This document shows positions 1 through 7,879 of a stretch of 29,278 bases of DNA, piece after piece (within the stretch, counting starts at the first letter, position 1; every line of letters starts with the position of its first letter). Both the position numbers and the translations under genes were made by a program. The stretch is from an uncultured Novosphingobium sp. (lineage in GTDB: Bacteria > Pseudomonadota > Alphaproteobacteria > Sphingomonadales > Sphingomonadaceae), in the NCBI GenBank assembly GCA_937996535.1, contig CALKVF010000117.1:1-29278 (forward strand), given 5' to 3'. The notes under the pieces were generated by a model. That model was given only the letters and a program-made list of their open reading frames with translations, did no database searches and was not told where the DNA came from.

Positions 1-65
1 ACCTCTCGCGGCTCAAGCGGCAGATGGCGCTCAAGAAGCTGGATAAGCTGCGCAAACTGGCTTGA
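1..65 (+). CDS. def: Peptide deformylase, C-terminal end only
   Basis: Only the last 20 codons are present, with the reading frame starting at base 3 and a TGA stop at 63-65. The peptide ends LSRLKRQMALKKLDKLRKLA. The pattern LSRLKR followed by a lysine-rich helix is how alphaproteobacterial peptide deformylases end (typically DHLSRLKR...KK). Peptide deformylase removes the formyl group from the N-terminal methionine of new proteins in the cytoplasm. The catalytic motifs lie outside the window, so the assignment rests on this tail alone. The next gene, rmuC, starts 41 bases downstream on the same strand. Confidence 0.6.
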   Translation, partial: LSRLKRQMALKKLDKLRKLA

Positions 66-106
66 TAGGGCTAGCGTTCCCGGTCCGTTCTGTCTAGCGT
101 GGCGGA

Positions 107-1450
107 ATGGATAGCCAGATTCTGACTTTCGCCCTGTTGATCCTCGCGCTTGGCGCGGGGGTTGCGCTTGGCTGGTTCTTCGGTTCGCGTCCTGTCGTCG
201 GGCTGGGGCAGAGGCTGGCCGAGGCCGATGCCCGGCTGCGTGAACTCGACGGGCGCTTTCTCCAGGCGGTCAAGGAACTGGGCGATGCCTCGATAGATCT
301 CGCCACGATGAAGGCCAATGCCGCGCATTTCGAGGAACAGAAAGCCGCGCTGATCGCCGCGCAGGACAGCCTCAAGCGCGAATTTGAAGCTGCCGGGGCC
401 AAGGTGCTGCATCAGGCGCAGGAAATGTTCCTGCAGCGCGCGCAGGAACGCTTCACCCATTCCGAGGAAAAGAGCGCCGAACGCCTGAAAGCGCTGCTCA
501 CCCCGGTCGACGAACGCCTGAAAAGCTACGAAGCGCAGGTGTCCCAGCTGGAAAAACAGCGGGTCGATGCCTTCGGCCAGCTGTCGGGCGTGATCGATGA
601 AATGCGCAAAGGGCAGGACGCGGTCCGCGCCGAAGCCGCGCGGCTTGGCAATTCGCTGCGCAATGCGCCCAAGGCGCGCGGGCGCTGGGGTGAACAGCAG
701 CTGCGCAACGTGCTCGAACAGTGCGGGCTCGCCGAACACACCGATTTCGTCACCGAACATTCGATCGATACCGAGGATGGCCGGCTGCGCCCCGATGCGG
801 TGATCCGCATCCCCGGCCAGAAGAGCCTGATCGTCGACGCCAAGGTGTCGCTCAACGCCTATCAGGAAGCCTTCGAGGCGCAGGACGAACACGCACGCGA
901 AGCCGCCTTGGCGCAGCACGTCGCCTCGATGCGCAGCCACGTTCAGCAGCTTGGCGCCAAGAGCTACCAGAGCCAGTTCGAGGATGCGCCCGACTATGTG
1001 ATCATGTTCGTGCCGGGCGAACACTTTGTCGCCGCCGCGCTCGAACACGATCCCTCGCTGTGGAATTTCGCGTTCGAACGCCGGGTGCTGCTCGCCACGC
1101 CGACCAATCTGGTCGCGATCGCGCGGACCGTGGCGATGGTCTGGTCGCAGGACAAGCTGGCACAGGAAGCGATCGAGATCGGCCGGCTCGGCACCGAAAT
1201 CTACGATCGCATCGCGGTGGCGGCCGATCACCTCAAGCGGGTGGGCTCGGGGCTGGAAGGCGCGGTCAACAATTACAACAAGTTCGTCGCCAGCTTTGAA
1301 CGCAATGTGATGACCTCGGGCCGCCGCCTGCGCGACAAGGGCGTGGCGATCGGCAAGCGCGAGATCGAGGATGTGCCGCTGGTCGAGGCCGCGGCTCGGC
1401 ATGGCGAGACGGCAGCCCTGCCGCCGGCAGCGGACGATCTGGCTGGTTAA
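107..1450 (+). CDS. rmuC: DNA recombination protein RmuC
   Basis: This 447-residue protein is about the usual family length. Residues 4-26 form one N-terminal membrane segment (ILTFALLILALGAGVALGWF). A charged, probably coiled-coil region follows to about residue 160. The RmuC domain then carries the signature RGRWGEQQLRNVLEQCGL and the conserved stretches DAKVSLNAY and FVPGEHF. RmuC proteins are membrane-anchored, nuclease-fold-related proteins that limit DNA inversions at short repeats; their exact biochemical role is not settled. The ATG at 107 places the membrane anchor at the very N-terminus, as expected. The stop (TAA 1448-1450) overlaps by four bases the stop of the convergent lipoprotein gene. 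Confidence 0.93.
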   Translation: MDSQILTFALLILALGAGVALGWFFGSRPVVGLGQRLAEADARLRELDGRFLQAVKELGDASIDLATMKANAAHFEEQKAALIAAQDSLKREFEAAGAKVLHQAQEMFLQRAQERFTHSEEKSAERLKALLTPVDERLKSYEAQVSQLEKQRVDAFGQLSGVIDEMRKGQDAVRAEAARLGNSLRNAPKARGRWGEQQLRNVLEQCGLAEHTDFVTEHSIDTEDGRLRPDAVIRIPGQKSLIVDAKVSLNAYQEAFEAQDEHAREAALAQHVASMRSHVQQLGAKSYQSQFEDAPDYVIMFVPGEHFVAAALEHDPSLWNFAFERRVLLATPTNLVAIARTVAMVWSQDKLAQEAIEIGRLGTEIYDRIAVAADHLKRVGSGLEGAVNNYNKFVASFERNVMTSGRRLRDKGVAIGKREIEDVPLVEAAARHGETAALPPAADDLAG

Positions 1451-1845
1451 TCCGGTTCGATTGCTTCGAGTTCGGCGGCATGCTCGCCGCCGCTCAGCAC
1501 CAGCCGCCCGCCCTTGATCCGGTAGCGCGGCGAGGCGGAGAGCAATTGCTGGACCGCGCGTTCCTGATCCATCACCCCGTCGCACCACATCTGGGTCGAG
1601 ATCAGCGGGCCGACCACCAGCCGGTCATCGACGATGGTCAGCTTGCCGCCAAGGCCGTTGCACCCGAGGTTGGCTCCGACCCGGTCCGCGCCGATGGTCA
1701 GGCGCGTGGTGCCCGATACCGGCTTTTGCCCGTCGATCAGCACGAACCGCCAGTTGCCCGCCTGAAGCCGGGCCGGCGCACCATTTGCCGTGGCGCAGGC
1801 GGCCAGCAGCAGCGGCAAGGTCAGGGAAGCGATTCGCCAGATCAT
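1447..1845 (-). CDS. META-domain lipoprotein (HslJ-like)
   Basis: The product has 132 residues from the ATG at 1845. I chose this start because AAGGTG sits just upstream and the protein then begins with a lipoprotein signal peptide, MIWRIASLTLPLLLAACATA, with lipobox LAAC. The open frame extends further upstream, but that part shows no signal. The mature part matches the META domain: GNWRFVLIDG, then LGCNGLGGKL, then STQMWCDGVMDQERAVQQLL and a final LVLSGG strand. META/HslJ proteins are small outer-membrane or periplasmic proteins linked loosely to stress and novobiocin tolerance; the mechanism is unknown. It is the last gene of the minus-strand run, 43 bases after the rRNA methyltransferase gene. 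Confidence 0.8.
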   Translation of the reverse strand: MIWRIASLTLPLLLAACATANGAPARLQAGNWRFVLIDGQKPVSGTTRLTIGADRVGANLGCNGLGGKLTIVDDRLVVGPLISTQMWCDGVMDQERAVQQLLSASPRYRIKGGRLVLSGGEHAAELEAIEPD

Positions 1846-1888
1846 GCCCACCTTGTGCGGGGCGCTGCCTGATCGGCGGCTGAACGGC

Positions 1889-2695
1889 TCAGTTATCGAG
1901 CGCGGCCAATGCCTCGTAGGCCAGCACCGCGCCGGCAACAGCGGCGTTGAGGCTGTCGGCCCGGCCCTTCATCGGCATGGTCACGCGCAGGTCGCAGGCC
2001 AGTCCATAGGCTTCGGGCAGGCCGCGCGATTCGTTGCCGACCATCAGGAAGCACGGCGCGGCATAGGGCGCGCTGCGATAGGGCTGGGCATCGCGCAGCG
2101 AAGCGGCAACCAGCTGGCCAGCGCCAGAGCGCAGCCACGGGAGGAATTCCTCCCAGCGAGCCTGGGCGATCTGCTGGGTAAACACCGCGCCCATGCTGGC
2201 GCGCACGGCTTCGACCGAAAACGGATCGGCGCAGTCATCGAGCAGGATCAGCCCGCCCGCGCCAACTGCATCGCCGGTGCGCAGCATGGTGCCAAGATTG
2301 CCCGGATCGCGCAGCGCCTGCGCCACCAGCCAGATATTGGCCGAGGAGCGATCAAGCGCGGCCAGGCTGGTGTCGTATTCGGCGAAGACCCCGGCCACGG
2401 CCTGCGGGTTGTCCTTGCCGGTGACCTTGGCGAGAATGTCCTCGCTCATTTCGAGCACGTCGCCGCCCGCGGCCAGCACTTCGGCTTCGAGCGCATCGAG
2501 CAGGGGATGGGGATCGCGGCCTCTGGCCATGACCAGCATTTCGGGCAGGTGCCCGCATTCGCGCGCATCGGTCAGCAGCCGCAGCCCTTCAGCCAGGAAC
2601 TTGCCGGCGGCCTTGCGGTGCTTCTTCTCGCGCAGCGAGCGAAGGTATTTGACCGTGGGGTTGGAAAAGCCGGTGATTTCGCGGCGCTGGTTCAC
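1889..2695 (-). CDS. TrmH/SpoU-family RNA 2'-O-methyltransferase
   Basis: This 268-residue protein has the two-part layout of RlmB/TrmH-like enzymes. Residues 1-100 form a substrate-binding domain (SNPTVKYLRSLREKKHRK, FLAEGLRLL). A SPOUT methyltransferase domain follows. Its motif 1 is LRDPGNLGTMLRTGDAVGA, motif 2 is VGNESRGLPEA, and motif 3 is DSLNAAVAGAVLAYEAL, which forms the knotted S-adenosylmethionine site. It probably methylates a ribose in 23S rRNA or tRNA, but the exact nucleotide cannot be read from the sequence. The start codon is GTG, three bases after the ptsH stop, with GAGG upstream, so the gene is probably translationally coupled to ptsH. Confidence 0.87.
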   Translation of the reverse strand: MNQRREITGFSNPTVKYLRSLREKKHRKAAGKFLAEGLRLLTDARECGHLPEMLVMARGRDPHPLLDALEAEVLAAGGDVLEMSEDILAKVTGKDNPQAVAGVFAEYDTSLAALDRSSANIWLVAQALRDPGNLGTMLRTGDAVGAGGLILLDDCADPFSVEAVRASMGAVFTQQIAQARWEEFLPWLRSGAGQLVAASLRDAQPYRSAPYAAPCFLMVGNESRGLPEAYGLACDLRVTMPMKGRADSLNAAVAGAVLAYEALAALDN

Positions 2696-2698
2696 GCC

Positions 2699-2977
2699 TC
2701 AGTCCTCGCCGAAGCCGTCCTTGACCAGGCCGACCAGCTTGGTGAGGGCAATGTCCGATGCCTCGCCCGCGACGACGATCTCGATCGTGTCGCCCTTGGC
2801 CGCGCCGAGCATCATCAGCCCGAGGATCGAGCCCCCGGCAGCATCGGCGCCGTCCTTGGTGACCCGCACGTCGACCCCGTCGCCCAGCTTGACCACGGCG
2901 TTGACGAACTTGGCACTGGCCCGCGCGTGGAGCCCCCGGTTGTTGATGATTTCAACGCTTTCGCGTGCCTCGGCCAT
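2699..2977 (-). CDS. ptsH: HPr phosphocarrier protein
   Basis: The product has 92 residues from the ATG at 2977, with GGGGGCGG upstream. The active-site motif NRGLHARASAKF places the phosphoryl-accepting histidine at residue 17. The regulatory serine site GGSILGLMMLGAAKGD puts Ser50 where HPr kinase phosphorylates classical HPr (Ser46). HPr relays phosphate from enzyme I to EIIA proteins in the cytoplasm. The neighbouring EIIA and HprK genes, and the absence here of any sugar permease (EIIB/C), fit the regulatory PTS known from alphaproteobacteria rather than sugar uptake. Enzyme I is not in this window. It lies 13 bases downstream of the EIIA gene and 3 bases before the methyltransferase start. 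Confidence 0.95.
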   Translation of the reverse strand: MAEARESVEIINNRGLHARASAKFVNAVVKLGDGVDVRVTKDGADAAGGSILGLMMLGAAKGDTIEIVVAGEASDIALTKLVGLVKDGFGED

Positions 2978-2990
2978 GGTCCGCCCCCGT

Positions 2991-3395
2991 TTACGCGTCC
3001 TGCCCCAGGAATTCCGAGGCGATGGTGATATAGTTGCGGCCCGCATCGCGCGCTGCAACCGTGGCCGCGCCGATATCCATGCAGCCGCGCGCCTTGGCGA
3101 GGCGGATCAGCATCGGCAGGTTGATGCCCGCGATGACTTCGATCTTGCCCTTCTGCATCAGGGAAATGGCGAGGTTCGAGGGCGTGCCGCCGAACAGGTC
3201 GGTGAGAATGATCACCCCGCTGCCCGAATCCACCGCCTTAACCGCATCGGCGATTTCGCGGCGGCGCGCTTCCATGTCGTCATTGGGGCCGATGCACACC
3301 GTGGCCACGGCATCTTGCCGCCCCACGACGTGCTGCATCGCGTGGACGAATTCTTCGGCCAGTCTGCCGTGGGTAACCAGGATCAAGCCGATCAT
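2991..3395 (-). CDS. PTS EIIA component, mannose/fructose type
   Basis: The whole 134-residue protein is a single EIIA-Man domain. The N-terminal strand MIGLILVTHG carries the phosphoryl-accepting His9. The later signatures VIILTDLFGGTPSNLA and VIAGINLPMLIRL are typical of the family. It takes phosphate from HPr. In alphaproteobacteria without the matching EIIB and EIIC, such a protein is thought to act as a phosphorylation-state sensor that binds other proteins. No EIIB/C genes are seen here, which supports a regulatory role. The stop TAA is 13 bases upstream of the ptsH start, and rapZ ends 100 bases upstream. That 100-base gap is the largest in the minus-strand PTS run and could hold an internal promoter, although I see no convincing one. 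Confidence 0.9.
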   Translation of the reverse strand: MIGLILVTHGRLAEEFVHAMQHVVGRQDAVATVCIGPNDDMEARRREIADAVKAVDSGSGVIILTDLFGGTPSNLAISLMQKGKIEVIAGINLPMLIRLAKARGCMDIGAATVAARDAGRNYITIASEFLGQDA

Positions 3396-3495
3396 GCCGG
3401 ATTGTCGCTCCGAAATGCCGGGCCGGGGGATAGCACCGGCGCGGGAAATCTATCTGCAAAGTGGCGCCGGGCCATGCCGTTGAAGCAGCCCAGCG

Positions 3496-4416
3496 TCAAT
3501 GTTTTCCTTCCACCAGATCGGCGGCGCGGGCAGCAAGGTTGCGGTGGAACAAGGCCGGCGCATAGCCCGCCTCGCGCAGCGCGCCGGCGATCTGTTCGGC
3601 GGTGAAGACCGAGCGGTGCCGCCCCCCGGTGCAGCCGAAGGCAATGTTGACGTAAGCCTTGCCCTGGGCCTGATAGCGCGGCAGCAACAGCAGGATCAGG
3701 TCGCGGATCCGGGCAAAGGCCTCGGCAAAGGCGGGATCCTTGCGGATGTGTTCGCCCACGGCCGGGTCGATCCCGGTTTGCGGGCGCAGCGCCGCATCCC
3801 AATGCGGATTGTCGAGGAACCGCATGTCGAACACCAGATCGGCGATCGGCGGCATCCCGCGCGAAAAACCGAAGCTGGTGACCGTGACGGTCATCGCCAC
3901 CGGGGCATCGCGCGAAAAGCGCTCGCGGATCGCCTGCTGCAGATCGTTCGAGGTGAAGTCGCTGGTCGAAATCACAATGTCGGCCCAGCGCCGCAGCGGC
4001 TCCAGCGCCTCGCGCTCGGCGGCGATGCCGCTGGCGGCGGGCAGATCCTGGGCCAGCGGGTGGCGGCGGCGGGTTTCGTTGTAGCGCCGTTCCAGTTCGG
4101 CCCCGGCGCAATCGAGGAACAGCGTGGTCAATTCGATGCCGGGGCGCTGGGTCAGCCGCTTTACCCGTTCGATCACCTTGTTGGGATCGAACCCGCGGGT
4201 GCGCGAATCAAAGCCGATGGCGAGCGGTGCGCGCATGTCGCCAGCGGGCTGGTCAGGGCTGTCGATCAGGCGTTCGAGCAGGCGAATCGGGAAGTTGTCG
4301 ATCGTCTCCCAGCCGAGGTCTTCGAGCACCTTGAGCGCAGTGGTCTTGCCCGCACCAAGCAGGCCGGTGACCAGCAGCACGCGCTGGCGGGGTGGGATGG
4401 GGGCAGATTCGCTCAT
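3496..4416 (-). CDS. rapZ: RNase adapter / nucleotide-binding protein RapZ
   Basis: The product has 306 residues from the ATG at 4416 (MSESAPIPPRQRV). The frame extends upstream, but the conserved protein begins here. The N-terminal P-loop is VTGLLGAGKTTALKVLEDLG, followed by ETIDNFPIRLL and the GFDSRTRGFD segment typical of the YvcJ/RapZ family. The C-terminal domain carries FGCTGGRHRSVFTAEQIA, the family hallmark. In E. coli RapZ binds small RNAs and delivers them to RNase E to control glucosamine-6-phosphate synthase. In alphaproteobacteria its role is less clear, but its place between hprK and the EIIA gene is conserved. No strong Shine-Dalgarno sequence is seen before the ATG. It lies 64 bases after hprK. 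Confidence 0.92.
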   Translation of the reverse strand: MSESAPIPPRQRVLLVTGLLGAGKTTALKVLEDLGWETIDNFPIRLLERLIDSPDQPAGDMRAPLAIGFDSRTRGFDPNKVIERVKRLTQRPGIELTTLFLDCAGAELERRYNETRRRHPLAQDLPAASGIAAEREALEPLRRWADIVISTSDFTSNDLQQAIRERFSRDAPVAMTVTVTSFGFSRGMPPIADLVFDMRFLDNPHWDAALRPQTGIDPAVGEHIRKDPAFAEAFARIRDLILLLLPRYQAQGKAYVNIAFGCTGGRHRSVFTAEQIAGALREAGYAPALFHRNLAARAADLVEGKH

Positions 4417-4480
4417 CGACAAGGACTTATGTGGGCAGACCGGAGCCGAAAGGGAAGGGGGAGGCGCGGGTTTCCACCGG

Positions 4481-4912
4481 CTAGGGTGCCAGCGTGGCGA
4501 GGCCCCAGCGACCAAGCGCGGCTTCGGCGCGCAGGGCCAGCACCGGGCTGTCGGGCCACAGCCGGATCAGCGGCAGCGCGATCCCTGCGCGGTCGGTCTG
4601 CTCGGCCGCCTCGATGAAGCGCGGGGCGTCGGGATCAAGCCGCAGCACCAGCGCCACCGGCACGTCGTCGGCCGTGGGATAGGTCAGCAGGCCGACGTTG
4701 CGGACCTCGATCAGTCCGGCAATCGTGGGGGCAGGGCTGGCGAGCAGGCGCGCGCCATCGGCGGCGAGGCTGATGCCGTCATCGCCCACCAATACCGCGC
4801 CGCGATCGATGAGGGCGAGCGCGAGGCTTGATTTGCCGGAGCCGGGCGCGCCCTCTATCAGGACACCGCGCCCGCCAATCGCCACGCAACTGGCCTGATG
4901 GAGCAGGCTCAT
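4481..4912 (-). CDS. hprK: Short HPr kinase/phosphorylase (kinase domain only)
   Basis: This 143-residue protein is about half the size of the Firmicutes enzyme because the N-terminal domain is missing, which is normal for alphaproteobacteria. Residues 20-28 form the P-loop GAPGSGKSS. VGDDGI follows, and then GLIEVRNVGLL, a variant of the family signature EIRGLG. It is expected to phosphorylate HPr on serine (Ser50 of the HPr encoded 1.5 kb away) and so tune the regulatory PTS. Its ATG overlaps the chvG stop by four bases (ATGA), so translation is probably coupled to the sensor kinase. Whether the short form also has phosphorylase activity cannot be told from the sequence. Confidence 0.88.
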   Translation of the reverse strand: MSLLHQASCVAIGGRGVLIEGAPGSGKSSLALALIDRGAVLVGDDGISLAADGARLLASPAPTIAGLIEVRNVGLLTYPTADDVPVALVLRLDPDAPRFIEAAEQTDRAGIALPLIRLWPDSPVLALRAEAALGRWGLATLAP

Positions 4913-6483
4913 TCGGAATGCTCGGGCAGCGGCAGCGACAGCACGAGGCAGGCGCCGGGTTCGCCATCGCCGCGGTCGCGCGCGATCAGGGTGCCGCCGT
5001 GGGCTTCGGCAATGGTTCGAGCAATGGCGAGGCCAAGCCCCGAATGGCTGCCGAACTCTTCACCCGACGGGCGCAGCGAATGGAACCGCTCGAACACCTT
5101 CTCGCGGGCTTCGGCCGGGATGCCGGGGCCATCGTCCTTGACCGCGAGTTCGAGCGCGCCGGGCACATGGGCGAGCGTTACCCGGACCCGGCCGCCGGGC
5201 GGCGAAAACGAGATCGCGTTGTCGAGCAGGTTTTCCAGCACGCGCACCAGCCGGGCAGGATCGCCCGGCACTTCCCACGGGCCGCTGCCGAGCGGGACCA
5301 GATCAACCTCGCAATCGCGGTTGACGCCGCGTTCGGCCCGCGCGCCGAGGAGCGTGCGGGTGAGCGCCATAAGGTCAACCGGGTCAAAGCGGGTGCGGCT
5401 CAATTCGGCGTCGATCCGGCTGGCCTCGGCGATTTCGGTGACCAGCCGGTCGATCCGCTGCACATCGTGGGCGGCGATTGCGCCCAGTTCGCGGCGCAGC
5501 TGCGGATCGGCCACCTTGTCGAGCGATTCGAGCGCGCTGCGCAGCGAGGCGAGCGGATTCTTGATCTCGTGCGCGACATCGGCGGCGAAGGTTTCGACCG
5601 CGTCGATGCGCTGGCGCAGCGCGGTGGTCATGTCGGAAATGGCGCGGGCCAGCATCCCGATCTCGTCACGGCGGCGCGGCAGGCGCGGCACGACCACTTC
5701 GCGGTCACGCCCGAGCCGCACCCTGACCGCCGCGCGCACCAGCGTGCGCAGCGGTTGGACGATGGTGCGCGCCAGGAACAGCGAGAGCTGGATCGAGATC
5801 AGCAGCGTGATCGCCAGCACGATCGCCAGGGTCTGGCGGGCATCGCGCACGGCCTTGGTGATGTCGGTGGCGTTGCGGGTGATGAGCAGCATTTCGCCGC
5901 GCACGCCGACCGGGGTGGCGGCATTGATCACCGGGGTTTCATCGGGTGCGGCGCGCTGCACCACCACGGTCTGCCCGCTGGCCAGCGCCAGCTGCAATTC
6001 GGGCCAGGCGGCCGCGCTTTCCTCGGCCGGATCGCGGTAGGCCGGGATCGGCGCGGTGCCGAGGATCCAGTTCATCCCCCGGTCGAGCCGTCGCGCCCAC
6101 TGCTGATACCACGCCTCGTTCGCGGGATCGGCCAGCGCAAAGGGCGGGGCGCCGATGGCGAAACTGTCGGCCACCAGCGTGCCCTTGGCGCCGTAGAGCC
6201 GCAGCCGCAGGGTCTGTTCGTTGCCCACCCGCTCGATCAGCGCGCGCCGCCCGCTCACCGGGGTTTCGGCCAGGCCGTCGGCGGTGATTTCAACCTCGCT
6301 GCGGGCCAGCTTGAAGCGTTCTTCGAGCAGCTGCTTGCGGTAGGAATCGAGGTAGAACAGGCTGCCGGCCATCAGCCCCAGCGCGATGATGTTGACCGCG
6401 AGGATGCGCGCGGTGAGCGAAGTTCGCCGCCGCCAGAACAGGCGTTCGGAGACCGAATCCGCGGGGCTGTCCTCGTTAGCCAT
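4909..6483 (-). CDS. chvG: Sensor histidine kinase ChvG (ExoS-like)
   Basis: The product has 524 residues from the ATG at 6483. A membrane segment at about residues 25-46 (ILAVNIIALGLMAGSLFYL) is followed by a periplasmic domain of some 200 residues. A second membrane segment (TLAIVLAITLLISIQL) leads into a HAMP region, then the phosphorylated-histidine box FAADVAHEIKNPLASLRSAL. The kinase domain has the N box (LLDNAISFSPPG), G1 (DDGPGIP) and G2 (HSGLGLAIARTIAEAHGG). ChvG senses acid or envelope stress and phosphorylates ChvI in alphaproteobacteria. The identification comes from this architecture plus the downstream hprK and upstream chvI. The start overlaps the chvI stop by eight bases (ATGGCTAA). 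Confidence 0.9.
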   Translation of the reverse strand: MANEDSPADSVSERLFWRRRTSLTARILAVNIIALGLMAGSLFYLDSYRKQLLEERFKLARSEVEITADGLAETPVSGRRALIERVGNEQTLRLRLYGAKGTLVADSFAIGAPPFALADPANEAWYQQWARRLDRGMNWILGTAPIPAYRDPAEESAAAWPELQLALASGQTVVVQRAAPDETPVINAATPVGVRGEMLLITRNATDITKAVRDARQTLAIVLAITLLISIQLSLFLARTIVQPLRTLVRAAVRVRLGRDREVVVPRLPRRRDEIGMLARAISDMTTALRQRIDAVETFAADVAHEIKNPLASLRSALESLDKVADPQLRRELGAIAAHDVQRIDRLVTEIAEASRIDAELSRTRFDPVDLMALTRTLLGARAERGVNRDCEVDLVPLGSGPWEVPGDPARLVRVLENLLDNAISFSPPGGRVRVTLAHVPGALELAVKDDGPGIPAEAREKVFERFHSLRPSGEEFGSHSGLGLAIARTIAEAHGGTLIARDRGDGEPGACLVLSLPLPEHSE

Positions 6484-7234
6484 CGGTGAAGGAATAGCCC
6501 GCGCCGTAGAGTGTTTCGATCGCCGAGAAATCGTGATCGACCGCGCGGAACTTGCGGCGCAGGCGCTTGATGTGGCTGTCGATGGTGCGATCGTCGACGA
6601 AGATTTCATCGTCATAGGCCGCGTCCATCAACTGGTTGCGGCTCTTGATCACGCCCGGGCGGCTGGCGAGTGCTTCGAGGATCAGGAATTCGGTGACGGT
6701 CAGCGAGACCGGCTCGCCATCCCAGGTCACGTGGTGGCGCTGCGGATCCATTTCCAGCCGGCCACGGCGCAGGGCCTCGCTCGGCGGGGCATCGGGCTGG
6801 GCTTCGACCTCGCCGCGCACGAGTTCGGCGCGTCGCAGGATCGCGCGGATCCGGGCAATCAGCAGGCGCTGGCTGAACGGCTTGGCGATGTAATCGTCAG
6901 CCCCCATCGCCAGCCCGAGAGCTTCGTCGGGCTCTTCGTCCTTGCTGGTCAGGAAGATAACCGGCAGCGCCGATTTCTCGCGCAGTTTCTGGAGCAGTTC
7001 GAGCCCGTCCATGCGCGGCATTTTGATGTCGAATACCGCCAGATCGGGCGGGTTTTCGAGCAGCGCCTTGAGCGCGGTTGCGCCGTCGTTGTAGAGCCGG
7101 GTGGCAAAGCCTTCGGCCTGGAGGCCGATCGAAACCGTGGTCAGGATGTTGCGATCATCATCGACCAGCGCGATGGTCTGGCGGATGTCGCCAGCGGCAG
7201 CGGTGCCAGCAGGATCGGAAACGTCGTCGGTCAT
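6476..7234 (-). CDS. chvI: Response regulator ChvI (OmpR family)
   Basis: The product has 252 residues from the ATG at 7234. The receiver domain shows the acidic pair in IALVDDDRNIL (residues 21-31), the phospho-acceptor Asp69 in AVFDIKMPRMDG, and the lysine in YIAKPF. The C-terminal winged-helix DNA-binding domain includes VTEFLILEALASRPG and DRTIDSHIKRLRRKF. It is the transcription factor partner of ChvG and controls envelope, exopolysaccharide and acid-response genes in relatives. About 16 residues precede the receiver, slightly longer than usual, so translation could begin a little further in. It heads the minus-strand run, and the 123-base region 7235-7357 should hold its promoter, shared with the divergent gene. 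Confidence 0.92.
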   Translation of the reverse strand: MTDDVSDPAGTAAAGDIRQTIALVDDDRNILTTVSIGLQAEGFATRLYNDGATALKALLENPPDLAVFDIKMPRMDGLELLQKLREKSALPVIFLTSKDEEPDEALGLAMGADDYIAKPFSQRLLIARIRAILRRAELVRGEVEAQPDAPPSEALRRGRLEMDPQRHHVTWDGEPVSLTVTEFLILEALASRPGVIKSRNQLMDAAYDDEIFVDDRTIDSHIKRLRRKFRAVDHDFSAIETLYGAGYSFTDG

Positions 7235-7357
7235 GACGGGGCGTGGGGTAGCCGCTTCGCGCGCACCGCGCAATCGCGCTGGCAGAGGCAAGCCGGGCAT
7301 TTGACCGGCCAGGCCATGCCGCTTACCAGCCGTGGCCCATCTTCCAGTGAGAATGCG

Positions 7358-7798
7358 ATGACTGACCATCCCGTCCGCCTGTTTTCCAGCGCCGAGGCTG
7401 TGCGCGCCGTGGGTGAGGGGCTGCTCGCGCGCAGCCTGCCCAAGGCGGAATGGACCCACGAGGCGCACCTTGCCGCCTGTGCATGGCTGGTGCTCGAACG
7501 GCCGGACATCGTTCCCCAGCGCGACCTGCCGGGCATCATCCGGGCCTACAACCTTGCGGTTGGCGGGATCAACGATGACACCCAGGGCTATCATGAGACG
7601 CTGACCCAGCTCTATGTTATCGGGGTCGCGCGGTTTGTGTTCGGCTGCGCGGCGCCGGACCTGCTGGGCAAGGTCAATGCGCTGCTGGAAAGCGAGCTTG
7701 CCCCGCGCGATTGGCCGCTGCGGTTCTATTCGCGCGAACACTTGTTCTCGGTTGCGGCGCGGCGGGGCTGGGTGGAGCCGGATCTTGCGCCGATCTGA
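7358..7798 (+). CDS. Conserved hypothetical protein
   Basis: This 146-residue soluble protein has no signal peptide or membrane segment. I recognise the pattern WTHEAHLAACAWLVL, then IIRAYNLAVGG, then GYHETLTQLYV from uncharacterised bacterial proteins (usually WTH.AHL...YN.AVG...GYHETLT). I cannot assign a function. The repeated conserved His, Glu and Asn residues could suggest a ligand or metal site, but that is a guess. It is transcribed divergently from chvI across 123 bases. The ATG at 7358 was chosen because the conserved part starts soon after; the longer open frame upstream runs antisense through chvI and is not real. Confidence 0.75.
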   Translation: MTDHPVRLFSSAEAVRAVGEGLLARSLPKAEWTHEAHLAACAWLVLERPDIVPQRDLPGIIRAYNLAVGGINDDTQGYHETLTQLYVIGVARFVFGCAAPDLLGKVNALLESELAPRDWPLRFYSREHLFSVAARRGWVEPDLAPI

Positions 7799-7879
7799 TC
7801 CCGTGCGCTGTGCGGTTTGTCTTGGATAGGTAAAGATACGGGTCCATGATGCGGCTTCCCACGTACAGGAGTCGCACCA

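Noticed and set aside
71..1588. 505-residue minus-strand open frame across rmuC
   Set aside because: It is antisense to a clear rmuC gene, has an arginine-rich composition with no recognisable domain, and is the usual shadow of high-GC codon use.
4828..6489. 553-residue plus-strand open frame across chvG
   Set aside because: It mirrors the histidine kinase on the opposite strand and shows no domain or sensible composition.
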